This document shows, in pieces, positions 41,714-51,019 of a stretch of DNA of 58,670 nt. The notes beneath the pieces are model-generated. The model worked only from the letters and a program-made list of their open reading frames with translations. It did no database searches and was not told where the DNA came from. The stretch lies in assembly GCA_937958675.1 (NCBI GenBank), contig CALGND010000085.1, positions 1-58,670 on the forward strand, given 5' to 3'. The first letter of the stretch is position 1, and the number at the start of each line of letters is the position of its first letter. Made by a program: the position numbers and the translations under genes. This DNA is from an uncultured Granulosicoccaceae bacterium. Its GTDB lineage: Bacteria; Pseudomonadota; Gammaproteobacteria; Granulosicoccales; Granulosicoccaceae.

Positions 41714-43429
41714 TTACTGTCCTGATGGTTTGGGTGGGTACCAATACGAAACGTTTGTATCGTCTCGTTTGATCACCGCAAAATGATTGGCAAATAAACG
41801 ATATGATGCACTCCATTGGCCATCAGGCCACTGCACCCTTACAGTTGCCCGCTCAGCCACGCCAAGCCCTACATGCATAAAGCCTAGCTGACCGGATGCG
41901 TGCCCGCCACCGAGAGTTAGATGACGTACTTGAGTCTTGTTGCCTGTCTTTATCGCAAGCCGCGCCCCTAAGGCTTTTTTGTTACTGCCTGATTGTTGTA
42001 ATTCGATGGCGAGCCAGTTGCCGCCTTTGCGTGGCCCGTGTTCACTGGCAAAACCAGTGTTGCGAAATAGACTAACAGGGGAGGCCCGGTTAACCACTAT
42101 AAGATCAAGTAGGCCGTCCGCGTTAAAATCGCTAACGGCAGCACCTCGTCCACGCCTATCCAATGCGATACCTGCCTCATCACCTTTTTCAACAAAACGA
42201 GTATCGTGGTTGCCCATTAGCAAATTGTCGGGGTCGAACGCCGCGAAATCACTCATTGCTTCGACATTACCCTTAGCAATGTAGAGATCGAGGAGGCTGT
42301 CATTGTTTACATCCGCCAGTTCTGCATGCCACCCAGTTGAAGGATTTAGATCCTCTCCAGTATAAGGTCGGTGTGCGGTCGCACCAGCGGCATAGGCGAT
42401 GTCTTCATATGCAGGTCGTTGTTCCTCGGTTGCCTGGACAACATCAACTGATTGTATTTTTGTGTCTCCCATCGAGGTCAACACATACTCTGGAAAGCCA
42501 TCAGAGTTTAGATCGCCTTCTGCTATTCCCATGCCCCAGATAACTAAAGGTTGCCAGCCGTCAGCTCGGGTATAAGGGCGAGGGTAGTTTCCGCTGTCTA
42601 AACGCCATAGTTGTTCTTCTCCACCGCGGTGGTAGTGGCGATCATTGGTTATCCTCAGTGAATCGCGCCCGCTCTTGTTCCAGTCAGTAAATAACATTGA
42701 TAAGGCACAGTAACCTGGAGATAGGCTGGTGGGGTTGTCATAACGCACCGGTTTGTCTTCTACGCTGGATGCTTGCGGCCGCAACAGCTCATTGTCCGAG
42801 CACGTACCCCAAGGCGAACCTGGTGCGGTTCTATCGACGTAGTTACCAATCGCCATAGTAGGGAAAGTTTCATCGGGCTCAAACGCTGCCGAAAACGCAG
42901 TGCTCCACTCTGACCCTCCATCAAAGCCAAAACTTGCGTTAGCTAGGGTGAAACTGCAGTTCGGCCCGCCCTTAAGTATTCGGTTTTCGCCCACTCTTAA
43001 GACCATCAAATCGGTGTAGCCATCGTTGTCGATATCTAGGGGGTAAGCACCTGTGACGTTAGTGATGTCAGTTGCCGCATTGCTGCGTTTTTCAAAAGTT
43101 AATTCGCCGGCAGGTTCGCTTTGGTTAACATAGAGCGCTGCAGAATTGGCACCACCTGCAATATAAACATCGGGCATTCGATCTTGGTTGCAGTCGAATG
43201 TAGCAACGCCACCACCAACAAAGAACTCCCAAGGGCCATCGTATTGGTGCATCAGCCCAGCCAATTCGGCTTGTTCTTGATAGATGGGGACGTCGGCAAA
43301 AAAAGGTAATGGCCCTTCTTTAGTGCTTGTATCTTGGGCGATTGCCACCTCAGTAATCATTAATGTACAAAAGGCTGACAACACACAACCTGCTACCTGA
43401 ATACGTAAATTGATACGCGGATTGCTCAT
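41714..43429 (-). CDS. CRTAC1/ASPIC-UnbV FG-GAP beta-propeller protein, exported
   Basis: Secreted protein of 571 residues from ATG 43429, with a signal peptide (LRIQVAGCVLSAFCTLMITEVAIAQ). The body has FG-GAP/VCBS repeats with calcium-binding-like loops (DCNQDRMPDVYIAG, DIDNDGYTDLMVL, DVNNDSLLDLYIAKG, DFNADGLLDLIVV). The C-terminus is an ASPIC/UnbV domain (LGARLAIKTGNK, LGGGHASGQLGFMHVGLG). It overlaps the upstream di-heme oxidoreductase by four bases (ATGA), so the two are made together and may form an exported complex. The function of CRTAC1-type proteins in bacteria is largely unknown. Confidence 0.87.
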   Translation of the reverse strand: MSNPRINLRIQVAGCVLSAFCTLMITEVAIAQDTSTKEGPLPFFADVPIYQEQAELAGLMHQYDGPWEFFVGGGVATFDCNQDRMPDVYIAGGANSAALYVNQSEPAGELTFEKRSNAATDITNVTGAYPLDIDNDGYTDLMVLRVGENRILKGGPNCSFTLANASFGFDGGSEWSTAFSAAFEPDETFPTMAIGNYVDRTAPGSPWGTCSDNELLRPQASSVEDKPVRYDNPTSLSPGYCALSMLFTDWNKSGRDSLRITNDRHYHRGGEEQLWRLDSGNYPRPYTRADGWQPLVIWGMGIAEGDLNSDGFPEYVLTSMGDTKIQSVDVVQATEEQRPAYEDIAYAAGATAHRPYTGEDLNPSTGWHAELADVNNDSLLDLYIAKGNVEAMSDFAAFDPDNLLMGNHDTRFVEKGDEAGIALDRRGRGAAVSDFNADGLLDLIVVNRASPVSLFRNTGFASEHGPRKGGNWLAIELQQSGSNKKALGARLAIKTGNKTQVRHLTLGGGHASGQLGFMHVGLGVAERATVRVQWPDGQWSASYRLFANHFAVIKRDDTNVSYWYPPKPSGQ

Positions 43430-44877
43430 GGCTCGATTACCAGGGTTTTCAAATAGGCAACAACATCGCTTTGCGCAGATTTTTCTAGTGACAACCAAGC
43501 ATCACGCGATTCGCGCGCATCTCCTCCATGCGCTTCGATAACTTCCGGTAGGGTAGTTAGGTCACCACGGTGGCCGTATGGGTTTGTTTGAGCAATGCCC
43601 CAGAGCTCGGATGTCATAAATACATTACGTTCAACAAAGCGTTGTGACAATAGTTCGTTGCCCAATCGATCCACTTGGGTGTCCGCTATTACGTGGCGTT
43701 TTAAATCACCAAATAGCGGTACAAGATAACGGCCTTGATCATCTTTTTCTAATTGTTCGGCCCAGTCCATGAGCGCCAGATCATAAAAAGCATTTTGATC
43801 AATGCCTAGTTCACCACTACTGAGTGTGCCAGCGAGATCCAGTGGGCCTGGGTCGGCAAAAACCAATGACTCGAGCGGCAAATTGGGCATATGGCAGGCA
43901 CTACAGCCAAGTTGGTCGAATTCAGCTCTGCCTCGGCTGGCTGCACTTTGCCAAGCTTCAGGTAAATCAGTTTTAATCGTCGGTGGTGCAAGGCTTGCTT
44001 GCCACAACACTAACGCTGATACGTCCCCATCACTGATCTCATTGTTGTATCCGTCTTCGTCGAAATCATCGTCGCCTGTCCAACGGCTTCCAAAGCGTTC
44101 TTCGGCTTGCATTCCATGATGATGGTTAAGGGCGTTAACGGTAAATTGCCTTAACGACGTGATAACCCCTTTTTGCGTAAACGGTTTGACGATAAGATCA
44201 GTGTCGATGCCCGCTAATAGACGCGTATCGACGATGCCCGTAGGGTGTGCGATCAGCTTGCCAAAACTGACCCCTTTCGTCTCTAATGTTACGGTGATGC
44301 TCTCGCCAGTTTTTCGCGCGGAGGCTACTGCATCGCTGCGTTGTAACTTTAGGTCTTGCGACATTTCACGAGCTAGTAGCTCCACTAATCCTGCACCAAA
44401 CAAATGGTTAGTATTGCGCTCATTGGAGAACTGCGGATCGGTAGTGTCAAAATCAGCTAGTTGAAAACCTTCTGATACGAATACATTTGCAACGAAGTCT
44501 CCTGCACCACCAATATCAGGCTGGTTGTGGCAGCTTGAGCAGGCGTTTGCATCTAACCCTGCAGTGCGTGAAAATTCATTTTTGGGTAAGCGCCTGCGTT
44601 TTGTTGGAATAATGGCCTGTGTTGCCATGGGTCGACCCACACCATCTTCGGTAGTAAAGCTTGCTTTAAAAAGCTTCCTTCCAATTGCGATAAGATCGTC
44701 TAGTTTTCGCTTACTTAACGTGCCTTTTATATCTGCGATGTCAACATGGGATTGGATTGCTTTGCTATCCCAAGCCATATTGGTATCTGCGAGGCTCGAG
44801 TCATCAGCGTGCAAAATAGCGTTACCGAGCATCATGACTATAGCTGTGGTAAAAAGAATGAATGATCGGGCGTTCAT
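43426..44877 (-). CDS. Exported di-heme oxidoreductase (DHOR family)
   Basis: Exported di-heme c protein of 483 residues with signal peptide (FILFTTAIVMMLGNAILHA). Heme motifs are CSSCH (NACSSCHNQPDIGG) and CSACH (GCSACHMPNLPL). The body DDDFDEDGYNNEISDGDVSALVLWQ and the C-terminal SELWGIAQTNPYGHRGDL fit the thiol-oxidoreductase/DHOR group. The gene starts at the last base of the ROK stop (TAATG) and ends overlapping the CRTAC1 start (ATGA). It is thus locked into the sugar operon. Substrate unknown; a periplasmic oxidation of a sugar or metal is a speculation from context. Confidence 0.82.
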   Translation of the reverse strand: MNARSFILFTTAIVMMLGNAILHADDSSLADTNMAWDSKAIQSHVDIADIKGTLSKRKLDDLIAIGRKLFKASFTTEDGVGRPMATQAIIPTKRRRLPKNEFSRTAGLDANACSSCHNQPDIGGAGDFVANVFVSEGFQLADFDTTDPQFSNERNTNHLFGAGLVELLAREMSQDLKLQRSDAVASARKTGESITVTLETKGVSFGKLIAHPTGIVDTRLLAGIDTDLIVKPFTQKGVITSLRQFTVNALNHHHGMQAEERFGSRWTGDDDFDEDGYNNEISDGDVSALVLWQASLAPPTIKTDLPEAWQSAASRGRAEFDQLGCSACHMPNLPLESLVFADPGPLDLAGTLSSGELGIDQNAFYDLALMDWAEQLEKDDQGRYLVPLFGDLKRHVIADTQVDRLGNELLSQRFVERNVFMTSELWGIAQTNPYGHRGDLTTLPEVIEAHGGDARESRDAWLSLEKSAQSDVVAYLKTLVIEP

Positions 44878-46112
44878 TAACTTAACTCTACGCTAGGGGT
44901 GTTATTAGTTTTATGTGCAAATCTACGGTCTAAGGTTGCCATAGCATCCAGCACTAAGCCGGTATGGAGCAACGATGAGTCTTCATGATAACAATGAATC
45001 AATTCAGAAAAATCTTTAGGCGATCGGCCTGCAAACTCTAAACACCTTTGAATTTCGACTTTCATTAAATTAACAGCGCCTGTATTGTGGCCCACTAACG
45101 CTACGGGCATAGGGTCTAGCAATGTTAATACAGTGGCAAGACCTTCGCCGATAGCTTTACCAGCGGTTGTAAACGCTAATGTTGCTTTATGGTCGCCTGC
45201 ATCAGCAGCCATGATTAAGTCATCGATCTCATGATCGCTTACTAGATGTGGATAGACTTCGTTCTCGGGTAAGGATTTTGCGGTGCGCATAATCCCGTAG
45301 TCAGACGCATAGGCTTCGATACATCCGCGCTTACCACAACGGCACAACGCTCCATCGCGTTCATATTGAATATGTCCTAGCTCAAGTGCTGAGGATTGCG
45401 GGCCAGAGAATGGGTTGCCTGAAAGGTAAACGCCTAAACCCACACCGTGCGAAAACAACACTGCAGCGAAACTGTCGCCTAGTGCTTCTTTTTGATTGTA
45501 ATGTAGCGCTTTGGAGATTAGGGTGCAGTCATTGTTAACTGTGACTGGCACATTAAATTGTTTTTCCAGTGTTTGACAAATAGGCAGGCGATCAACACTT
45601 AGTATGGGTGACCAAAGCAAATCACCCGCAACTGAGTCGGTCACACCTTGAAAGCCCACTGATATGCCTTCTATGCTGGGGTCATCATCAACTGTCGTTA
45701 CCGTGGTGTTTATTGCAGTAATAATAATGTTATTTATTTCTTGCGCGCTAAGTTGCTTAGTATCCAGTGTTTGTATTTCATTGGTGATTGTATTTCCGGC
45801 ATAGTCCACCAGGCATATAGTCAGTTTGTTCATGGTTAGTGACACTGTTACGGCTACAGCTGCTCGCGCGTTTAAGGAAACAGACGTCGATGGGCGACCG
45901 CGTTTCGTAGCTTTACCAGACTCGCTGGAAGAACTCACTAAACCCTGCTCAATCATTGAACTAAGCAAGCTCGATAGTGCCGCTTGGCTTAAACCCGATA
46001 GCATTCCAGCTTTCGCTCTTGTGATTGAGCCTTCTTGTCTTAACGTGCGCAGAATCCTGTGCCGATTCTCGGCTTTGAGATCGTCACTGCGTATTATTTC
46101 TGACCGATTCAT
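44877..46112 (-). CDS. ROK-family transcriptional regulator (XylR-like repressor)
   Basis: Regulator of 411 residues. The N-terminal winged helix-turn-helix (RILRTLRQEGSITRAKAGMLSGLSQAALSSLLSSMIEQGLV) is followed by a ROK domain with the zinc motif CRCGKRGCIEAY and ILFSHGVGLGVYLSGNPFSG-like sugar-binding region (seen as VLFSHGVGLGVYLSG). Divergent from xylF, it likely represses both the xylFHG transporter and its own operon until D-xylose or xylulose binds. The overlap with the next gene is one base (TAATG). Confidence 0.88.
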   Translation of the reverse strand: MNRSEIIRSDDLKAENRHRILRTLRQEGSITRAKAGMLSGLSQAALSSLLSSMIEQGLVSSSSESGKATKRGRPSTSVSLNARAAVAVTVSLTMNKLTICLVDYAGNTITNEIQTLDTKQLSAQEINNIIITAINTTVTTVDDDPSIEGISVGFQGVTDSVAGDLLWSPILSVDRLPICQTLEKQFNVPVTVNNDCTLISKALHYNQKEALGDSFAAVLFSHGVGLGVYLSGNPFSGPQSSALELGHIQYERDGALCRCGKRGCIEAYASDYGIMRTAKSLPENEVYPHLVSDHEIDDLIMAADAGDHKATLAFTTAGKAIGEGLATVLTLLDPMPVALVGHNTGAVNLMKVEIQRCLEFAGRSPKDFSELIHCYHEDSSLLHTGLVLDAMATLDRRFAHKTNNTPSVELS

Positions 46113-46153
46113 GCAATGAATTCATTAATGACAGCTAATTTCTAAAAAAGAAC

Positions 46154-46210
46154 TTGACACATTTTTAAGCTGATGTCACTATTTTTATCTAGTCGTGAAA
46201 TAAAGCGACT
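46154..46210 (+). promoter_or_regulatory. xylF promoter with candidate ROK operator
   Basis: TTGACA (46154-46159) and, after 17 bases, CACTAT (46177-46182) form a plausible -35/-10 pair in the 172-base region divergent from the ROK regulator. Just downstream, AGTCG (46191-46195) and CGACT (46206-46210) form a short inverted repeat, a position suitable for a repressor site. The operator assignment is inferred. Confidence 0.45.
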
Positions 46211-46284
46211 TTAGATGGTCGACTGCTTGTCAGTCTTAATAATCAGAATCCGAAATTCAACATCAAATCTTAGGTGGAGTGAGT

Positions 46285-47334
46285 ATGAAGAAGATTTCTC
46301 TTGCGCTGGCAACAGCGTCAGCTGCGGCGATTTTTGCAGGCAGTTTTTCAGGCAGTGTGCTGGCAGAAGGCAAAACAGTAGGTGTTTCTTGGAAAGTATT
46401 CCAAGAAGAACGGTGGAAGCGCGATGAAGCTGTTATCAAAGGAATCGTTGAAGCCGCAGGCGACACGTATATTTCTGCAGATGCGCAGGGGTCAGCTGGT
46501 AAGCAGTTAACAGACGTTGAATCGTTAATTTCTCAAGGTGCAGACGTACTACTGATCGTGCCTTTTGATTCAGAAGCTATTTTGCCTGCCGTTGAGCAAG
46601 CGGCGGCTGAAGGTATTCCAATGATCGCCTATGACGTTCAAATCGAACATCCAGATTCGCTTTACGTGACTTTTGACAACGTAGGTGTTGGCCGATTGAT
46701 GGCTCAGACTATGCTCGACAGTGGCCAAACTGAAGGCAACTTTGCGTTCATTAAAGGTGACCCTGGTGATCCAAATGCCACATTCCTATATAACGGCATC
46801 ATGGAAGTACTCCAAAGTGGTATCGATTCTGGCGCAATTAAGAACGTTTGTGATGTATTCACTGATGGTTGGAAGCCAGAAAATGCACAGCGCAACATGG
46901 AGCAATGCCTAACTTCGCAAAACAACAACGTTGACGCTGTTATTTCCGAGAATGATGGTATGGCTGGTGGTGCAGTTGCAGCACTTGAAGCACAAGGTAT
47001 GGCAGGTAACGTACCTGTTACTGGTCAAGACGGCGACTTAGCTGCTATCAACCGAGTTGCTCGTGGTACTCAGCTGGTATCTGTATGGAAAGACTCTCGC
47101 GCACTAGGTAAGGTTGCTGCTGAAGCTGCTCTAATGCTAGCTAACGGTACAGCATTAGCCGATATCCCAGGTACAGCGCCTTTCTCTGATGGTAAGCGCG
47201 GCGTAGAAGTGACTTCAATCCTTCTAGAGCCAACGCCTATCACTAAAAGCAACATTAGCGCAGTTATTGATGCTGGCTGGATTGATAAAGCGAAAGCTTG
47301 TGAAGGTGCACAAGACGGAGTTGATGGCTGTTAA
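46285..47334 (+). CDS. xylF: D-xylose-type ABC transporter substrate-binding protein
   Basis: Periplasmic sugar-binding protein of 349 residues from ATG 46285, which has a GGTGGAG ribosome site six bases upstream. It has a signal peptide (LALATASAAAIFAGSFSGSVLA). The body VGVSWKVFQEERWKRDEAVIKG, LISQGADVLLIVPFDSEAI, and VISENDGMAGGAVAALEAQG is typical of XylF. The next genes are the permease and ATPase; the hairpin at 47363-47398 lies between. Xylose specificity is supported by xylB nearby. Confidence 0.9.
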   Translation: MKKISLALATASAAAIFAGSFSGSVLAEGKTVGVSWKVFQEERWKRDEAVIKGIVEAAGDTYISADAQGSAGKQLTDVESLISQGADVLLIVPFDSEAILPAVEQAAAEGIPMIAYDVQIEHPDSLYVTFDNVGVGRLMAQTMLDSGQTEGNFAFIKGDPGDPNATFLYNGIMEVLQSGIDSGAIKNVCDVFTDGWKPENAQRNMEQCLTSQNNNVDAVISENDGMAGGAVAALEAQGMAGNVPVTGQDGDLAAINRVARGTQLVSVWKDSRALGKVAAEAALMLANGTALADIPGTAPFSDGKRGVEVTSILLEPTPITKSNISAVIDAGWIDKAKACEGAQDGVDGC

Positions 47335-47362
47335 TCAGCGTCTTACACGTTTTATGTAGAAA

Positions 47363-47398
47363 ACCAGGTCGCAATGCATAACGGCATTGCGACCTGGT
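47363..47398 (+). terminator. Strong intercistronic hairpin between xylF and xylH
   Basis: A perfect 15-pair stem (47363-47377 with 47384-47398) around a six-base loop is followed by TCTAGTTTT. It probably causes partial termination or protects the 3' end of the xylF message, giving more binding protein than permease, as in other binding-protein transport operons. Confidence 0.75.
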
Positions 47399-47521
47399 CT
47401 AGTTTTAAACAATTGATAAATCCTGTACACGGGATTTAAACCCATTCAAACCTGTTAAATAAACTCACCTGCTGCACAAACTTCGCTATGCGTTTGGTCA
47501 GCCGGTTAGGGGAGAGTCACG

Positions 47522-48826
47522 TTGTCTGATCAGAAACAAGAATATAAAGAGAGTGCTGTTGTTCGCTTTCTAAGAGCAACTGAGGTTGATACCCGCTTGC
47601 TTGGCATGATCGGCGCGTTATTGATTATATGGATCGGGTTCCATTACTACGGTCATTTTGTTAGGGGATTTGGCGCTTTTCTAACACCGAGAAACCTGTG
47701 GAACCTGTCGGTTCAAACCTCTTCAATTGCTGTGATGGCTACTGGTATGGTGCTGATTATCGTAACCCGTCACATTGACTTATCGGTGGGTTCGTTGCTG
47801 GGTTTTATCGCTATGATCATGGGCGCAATGCAGGTTTGGGTGTTGCCGCAGATTTTAGGTTTAGGTCATCCGATGATTTGGGTGATCACCATTGTTGTCG
47901 GGATATTTTTTGGCACTCTGATCGGTGCTTTTCAAGGATTTTTAATTGCCTACCTCAGCATACCGGCCTTTATCGTCACTTTGGGTGGCTTGCTGATATG
48001 GCGAGGCTCTTCATATTTATTAGCACGCGGCGAAACTATCGCACCTGTAGATCCTACCTTCGCATTGATTGGCGGTGGGCCTTATGGAACCATTGGAGCG
48101 ACTTACTCATGGGTGTTGGGTATCGTTGTTTGCATTGGTATCGTTTTTTTGCTTATTGGTGGCAGACGCCAGCGAAAGCGCTTTGGATTTCCGACGCGAC
48201 CCATGTGGGCTGAGTGGTTAATTGGGGCGGTAGGTAGTGGTGTAGTGATTGGCACGGTTATGGTGATGAATGCGTATCCGTGGCCAAAAGGTATTATCAA
48301 AAGATACGCTGCACAAAATAATATTGAGATACCTCCAGAAGGTATATTTATATCGCACGGATTTGCGATACCTATATTGATTGCACTTGCAGTGGGCGTT
48401 GCAATGACTTTCTTGGCAACGCGAACGCGCTTCGGTCGCTATGTGTTTGCCATTGGTGGTAATCCGGAAGCGGCAGAGCTTGCTGGTATTAATACTAAAA
48501 AGATGACGATGCTTATTTTTGCATTGATGGGCGCATTGACTGCTATCTCCGCTGTTATTGCTAGTGCTCGCCTAAAGTCAGCTACATTAGCTTTGGGTCA
48601 ATTTGATGAACTTTATGTAATTGCTGCTGCAGTTATCGGAGGTACTTCATTTGCTGGTGGTATCGGTACGATCTATGGCGCAATTTTAGGTGCTCTTGTC
48701 ATGCAATCGTTGCAGTCTGGCATGGTGTTAATTGGCTTCGATGCTGCAATCCAGCAAATGGTTGTCGGTGGTGTTTTGGTTGTTGCGGTGTTCCTCGATA
48801 ACTTGTATCGCAGAAACTCGGCATAA
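47522..48826 (+). CDS. xylH: Xylose ABC transporter permease
   Basis: Inner-membrane permease of the ribose/xylose ABC class, 434 residues, starting at TTG 47522 after an AGGGGAGAG ribosome site. About ten hydrophobic segments; family features include MVLIIVTRHIDLSVGSLLGF, IPAFIVTLGGLLIWRG, and GGNPEAAELAGINTKK. A long segment between residues 215 and 275 (RKRFGFPTRPMWAEWL and IKRYAAQNNIEIPPEG) is a periplasmic/cytoplasmic insertion as in XylH. It is followed by xylG after 15 bases. Confidence 0.9.
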   Translation: MSDQKQEYKESAVVRFLRATEVDTRLLGMIGALLIIWIGFHYYGHFVRGFGAFLTPRNLWNLSVQTSSIAVMATGMVLIIVTRHIDLSVGSLLGFIAMIMGAMQVWVLPQILGLGHPMIWVITIVVGIFFGTLIGAFQGFLIAYLSIPAFIVTLGGLLIWRGSSYLLARGETIAPVDPTFALIGGGPYGTIGATYSWVLGIVVCIGIVFLLIGGRRQRKRFGFPTRPMWAEWLIGAVGSGVVIGTVMVMNAYPWPKGIIKRYAAQNNIEIPPEGIFISHGFAIPILIALAVGVAMTFLATRTRFGRYVFAIGGNPEAAELAGINTKKMTMLIFALMGALTAISAVIASARLKSATLALGQFDELYVIAAAVIGGTSFAGGIGTIYGAILGALVMQSLQSGMVLIGFDAAIQQMVVGGVLVVAVFLDNLYRRNSA

Positions 48827-48841
48827 CAGGAGGTATAACAA

Positions 48842-49657
48842 ATGACTAACTCACAAACAGCTCCATCAGCCGACCCAAACGCCGGCAAAACACCCTTAGT
48901 TGCAATGAAGGACATCTCCATATCGTTTGGCGGTGTGCACGCGGTTGATGAGGCATCGTGCGAACTATACCCTGGCGAAGTAGTGGGGTTGTTAGGCCAC
49001 AATGGTGCCGGTAAATCAACTCTGATTAAAATCCTATCGGGCGCTTATACGCGAGATAGTGGCTCGATCTTTGTCGATGGGGAAGAAGCTACGATCACGA
49101 ATCCTCGTCACGCGAAGGATTTCGGTATCGAAACCATATACCAAACCTTAGCCTTGGCGGACAATATTGATGCAGCTGCTAATTTATATCTGGGCCGGGA
49201 ATTATTAACGCGGTGGGGCACACTTGATGATGCATCGATGGAGGCTGAAACCCGCAAAGTTATGAATCGCCTCAATCCAAACTTCACACGTTTTAAAGAT
49301 CCAGTGAAACAACTCTCTGGTGGGCAGCGGCAATCAGTGGCAATCGCAAGAGCCATCCATTTTAATGCGCGCATCCTGATCATGGATGAGCCGACAGCTG
49401 CATTAGGCCCACAAGAAACTGAGCAGGTGGGGCAACTTATTCATCAACTTAAAGCGGATGGTATCGGCATTTTTTTAATTAGCCACGATATACACGACGT
49501 TTTTGATTTAGCAGATCGCGTTGTAGTGATGAAGAATGGCGCAGTAGTCGGGCAGGCGCAAACTAAAGATGTGACAAAGGATGAAGTGCTAGGCATGATT
49601 ATCTTAGGCAAGTGCCCACCAGGTGCGATACCTGGACCTGGGGCACTTGTAGAGTAG
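48842..49657 (+). CDS. xylG: Sugar ABC transporter ATP-binding protein, single-domain form
   Basis: ATPase of 271 residues with one nucleotide-binding domain: Walker [10 protein letters not shown], signature [14 protein letters not shown], Walker [12 protein letters not shown] and switch His ISHDIHD. E. coli XylG has two fused ABC domains (about 510 residues); this protein has one and should act as a homodimer, as FrcA does. It follows xylH by 15 bases with a GGAGG site and ends the transporter operon. The C-terminus [11 protein letters not shown] is short. Confidence 0.88.
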   Translation: MTNSQTAPSADPNAGKTPLVAMKDISISFGGVHAVDEASCELYPGEVVGLLGHNGAGKSTLIKILSGAYTRDSGSIFVDGEEATITNPRHAKDFGIETIYQTLALADNIDAAANLYLGRELLTRWGTLDDASMEAETRKVMNRLNPNFTRFKDPVKQLSGGQRQSVAIARAIHFNARILIMDEPTAALGPQETEQVGQLIHQLKADGIGIFLISHDIHDVFDLADRVVVMKNGAVVGQAQTKDVTKDEVLGMIILGKCPPGAIPGPGALVE

Positions 49658-49700
49658 CAACTTACGCCCAAGCCTGTATCGTTGGAGCTTATCGATGGAC

Positions 49701-50804
49701 TTATAACGAACGGGCAATTGTAAAGCCACCCCATACTGTGTCGTCTTCTTCGTTTTTTAATTCAGCTGTCCGACTGCGCACAAAAGCACCTATATTCCAA
49801 TCACGATTAACTTGGTGAGACACGCCCGCCCATAGTTCAATGTTCTCTGATTTGATTTCACTTGCTTTGTAGGTGACTGCGCTTTTTCTAAATTGTCCCT
49901 GCAATAATGCATTGTAGAATTGATGGCTTATGTTTGCTCCAAAGTATAAGAAAAACTCCCTGCTGTTTTGGTTGCCGGAGTTTGACGCAATAGGCGTTCC
50001 TCGGCTGGTATATTTGGTTTGATGTGGATTAAAACCCCACCATGGCGTGCGTATTAGTCCAATGCGAGCATTAAACCCAAGCCCTGCGCCAGTCGTAAAC
50101 CCAATGTCGCCTTCGGCGCTTAGCTTGAACTCGCTTCTAAGATTAAACGGTAGCCGCCTCTGCGCGACTAATTTTTGTACACCAAGGCTATACCTTGCGG
50201 TCAATTCGCCGCCTGATGATATTTGGTTAGCCCACCCCATAGGTGGGCTGCTACCCGTGGCGTGATGCGTTTGGGTCTGCACATCTTTGGCTAAATCAAG
50301 CCCGAGAGCACCAAGGGTAAATATGGAACTGAAGGCTAGATTTTGGATCGGTGCAACCACCTGTTGGCTGTTAACTAAAAAGAATAGGCTGGCGTAAGGA
50401 TGCTCATCTCGTTGCGGTGCTTTAATGCTGAGATCCGATGGAGTAAAAAGCGCAAAACCTACTTCAAATGCGTGTAGCTTAAAGGTCTCGTTTGAGTCGT
50501 ATAGTCTCGAGAAACGAGTTAAGTGATCAAGATTAGATCGTACCCGATTGACTGAGAGCGGGTTGCTTATGGCCTGTCTGCCGGAGAACATCAGGGCGAC
50601 ACCACCAGTATAGTTTTTGTCTAAATCATCACCGACAAATAAATCGTTATCTATATGTAGGGCTAATCCAGTTTTGAGAGGTTCTTGTTGTGCAAAAATT
50701 TGCTGCGCACTCAATGGTATTGCTGGCGTGATTAGAGTCAACAAAATCGGTATGACCAAGTAGGTGCATATAAATTTTAATAGCGAATGAGTTGCTAAGT
50801 ACAT
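49701..50804 (-). CDS. lpxR: LpxR-like outer membrane lipid A deacylase family protein (DUF2219)
   Basis: Outer-membrane beta-barrel of 367 residues with an N-terminal signal ([21 protein letters not shown]). The LpxR signature segment [21 protein letters not shown] carries the N-D pair that forms part of the active site, and the HH...PPMGWANQI segment carries the likely catalytic His. Alternating hydrophobic strands follow ([29 protein letters not shown]). The C-terminus ends in an aromatic-poor strand (GGFTIARSL). LpxR removes a 3'-acyloxyacyl group from lipid A; specificity is family-level. Confidence 0.82.
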   Translation of the reverse strand: MYLATHSLLKFICTYLVIPILLTLITPAIPLSAQQIFAQQEPLKTGLALHIDNDLFVGDDLDKNYTGGVALMFSGRQAISNPLSVNRVRSNLDHLTRFSRLYDSNETFKLHAFEVGFALFTPSDLSIKAPQRDEHPYASLFFLVNSQQVVAPIQNLAFSSIFTLGALGLDLAKDVQTQTHHATGSSPPMGWANQISSGGELTARYSLGVQKLVAQRRLPFNLRSEFKLSAEGDIGFTTGAGLGFNARIGLIRTPWWGFNPHQTKYTSRGTPIASNSGNQNSREFFLYFGANISHQFYNALLQGQFRKSAVTYKASEIKSENIELWAGVSHQVNRDWNIGAFVRSRTAELKNEEDDTVWGGFTIARSL

Positions 50805-51019
50805 ATATCACGCTCCATGCGTGGGTCGTAAATAAGGCTTGGGATAATATTGCCTAAGGTGACGCCATGGTTGTGTAACAAGATGTACGCGTGTATTCAG
50901 CTTGCAAAGAGTGAGCTTAACGACAGAATAAGTTATGCGGCAAGTCAATATTCGCCGGCAGAAATATGCGGTGATAGTGGTGCGCTTGAGTCTTGAGGGC
51001 AGTGATCAACTGATGCAGG

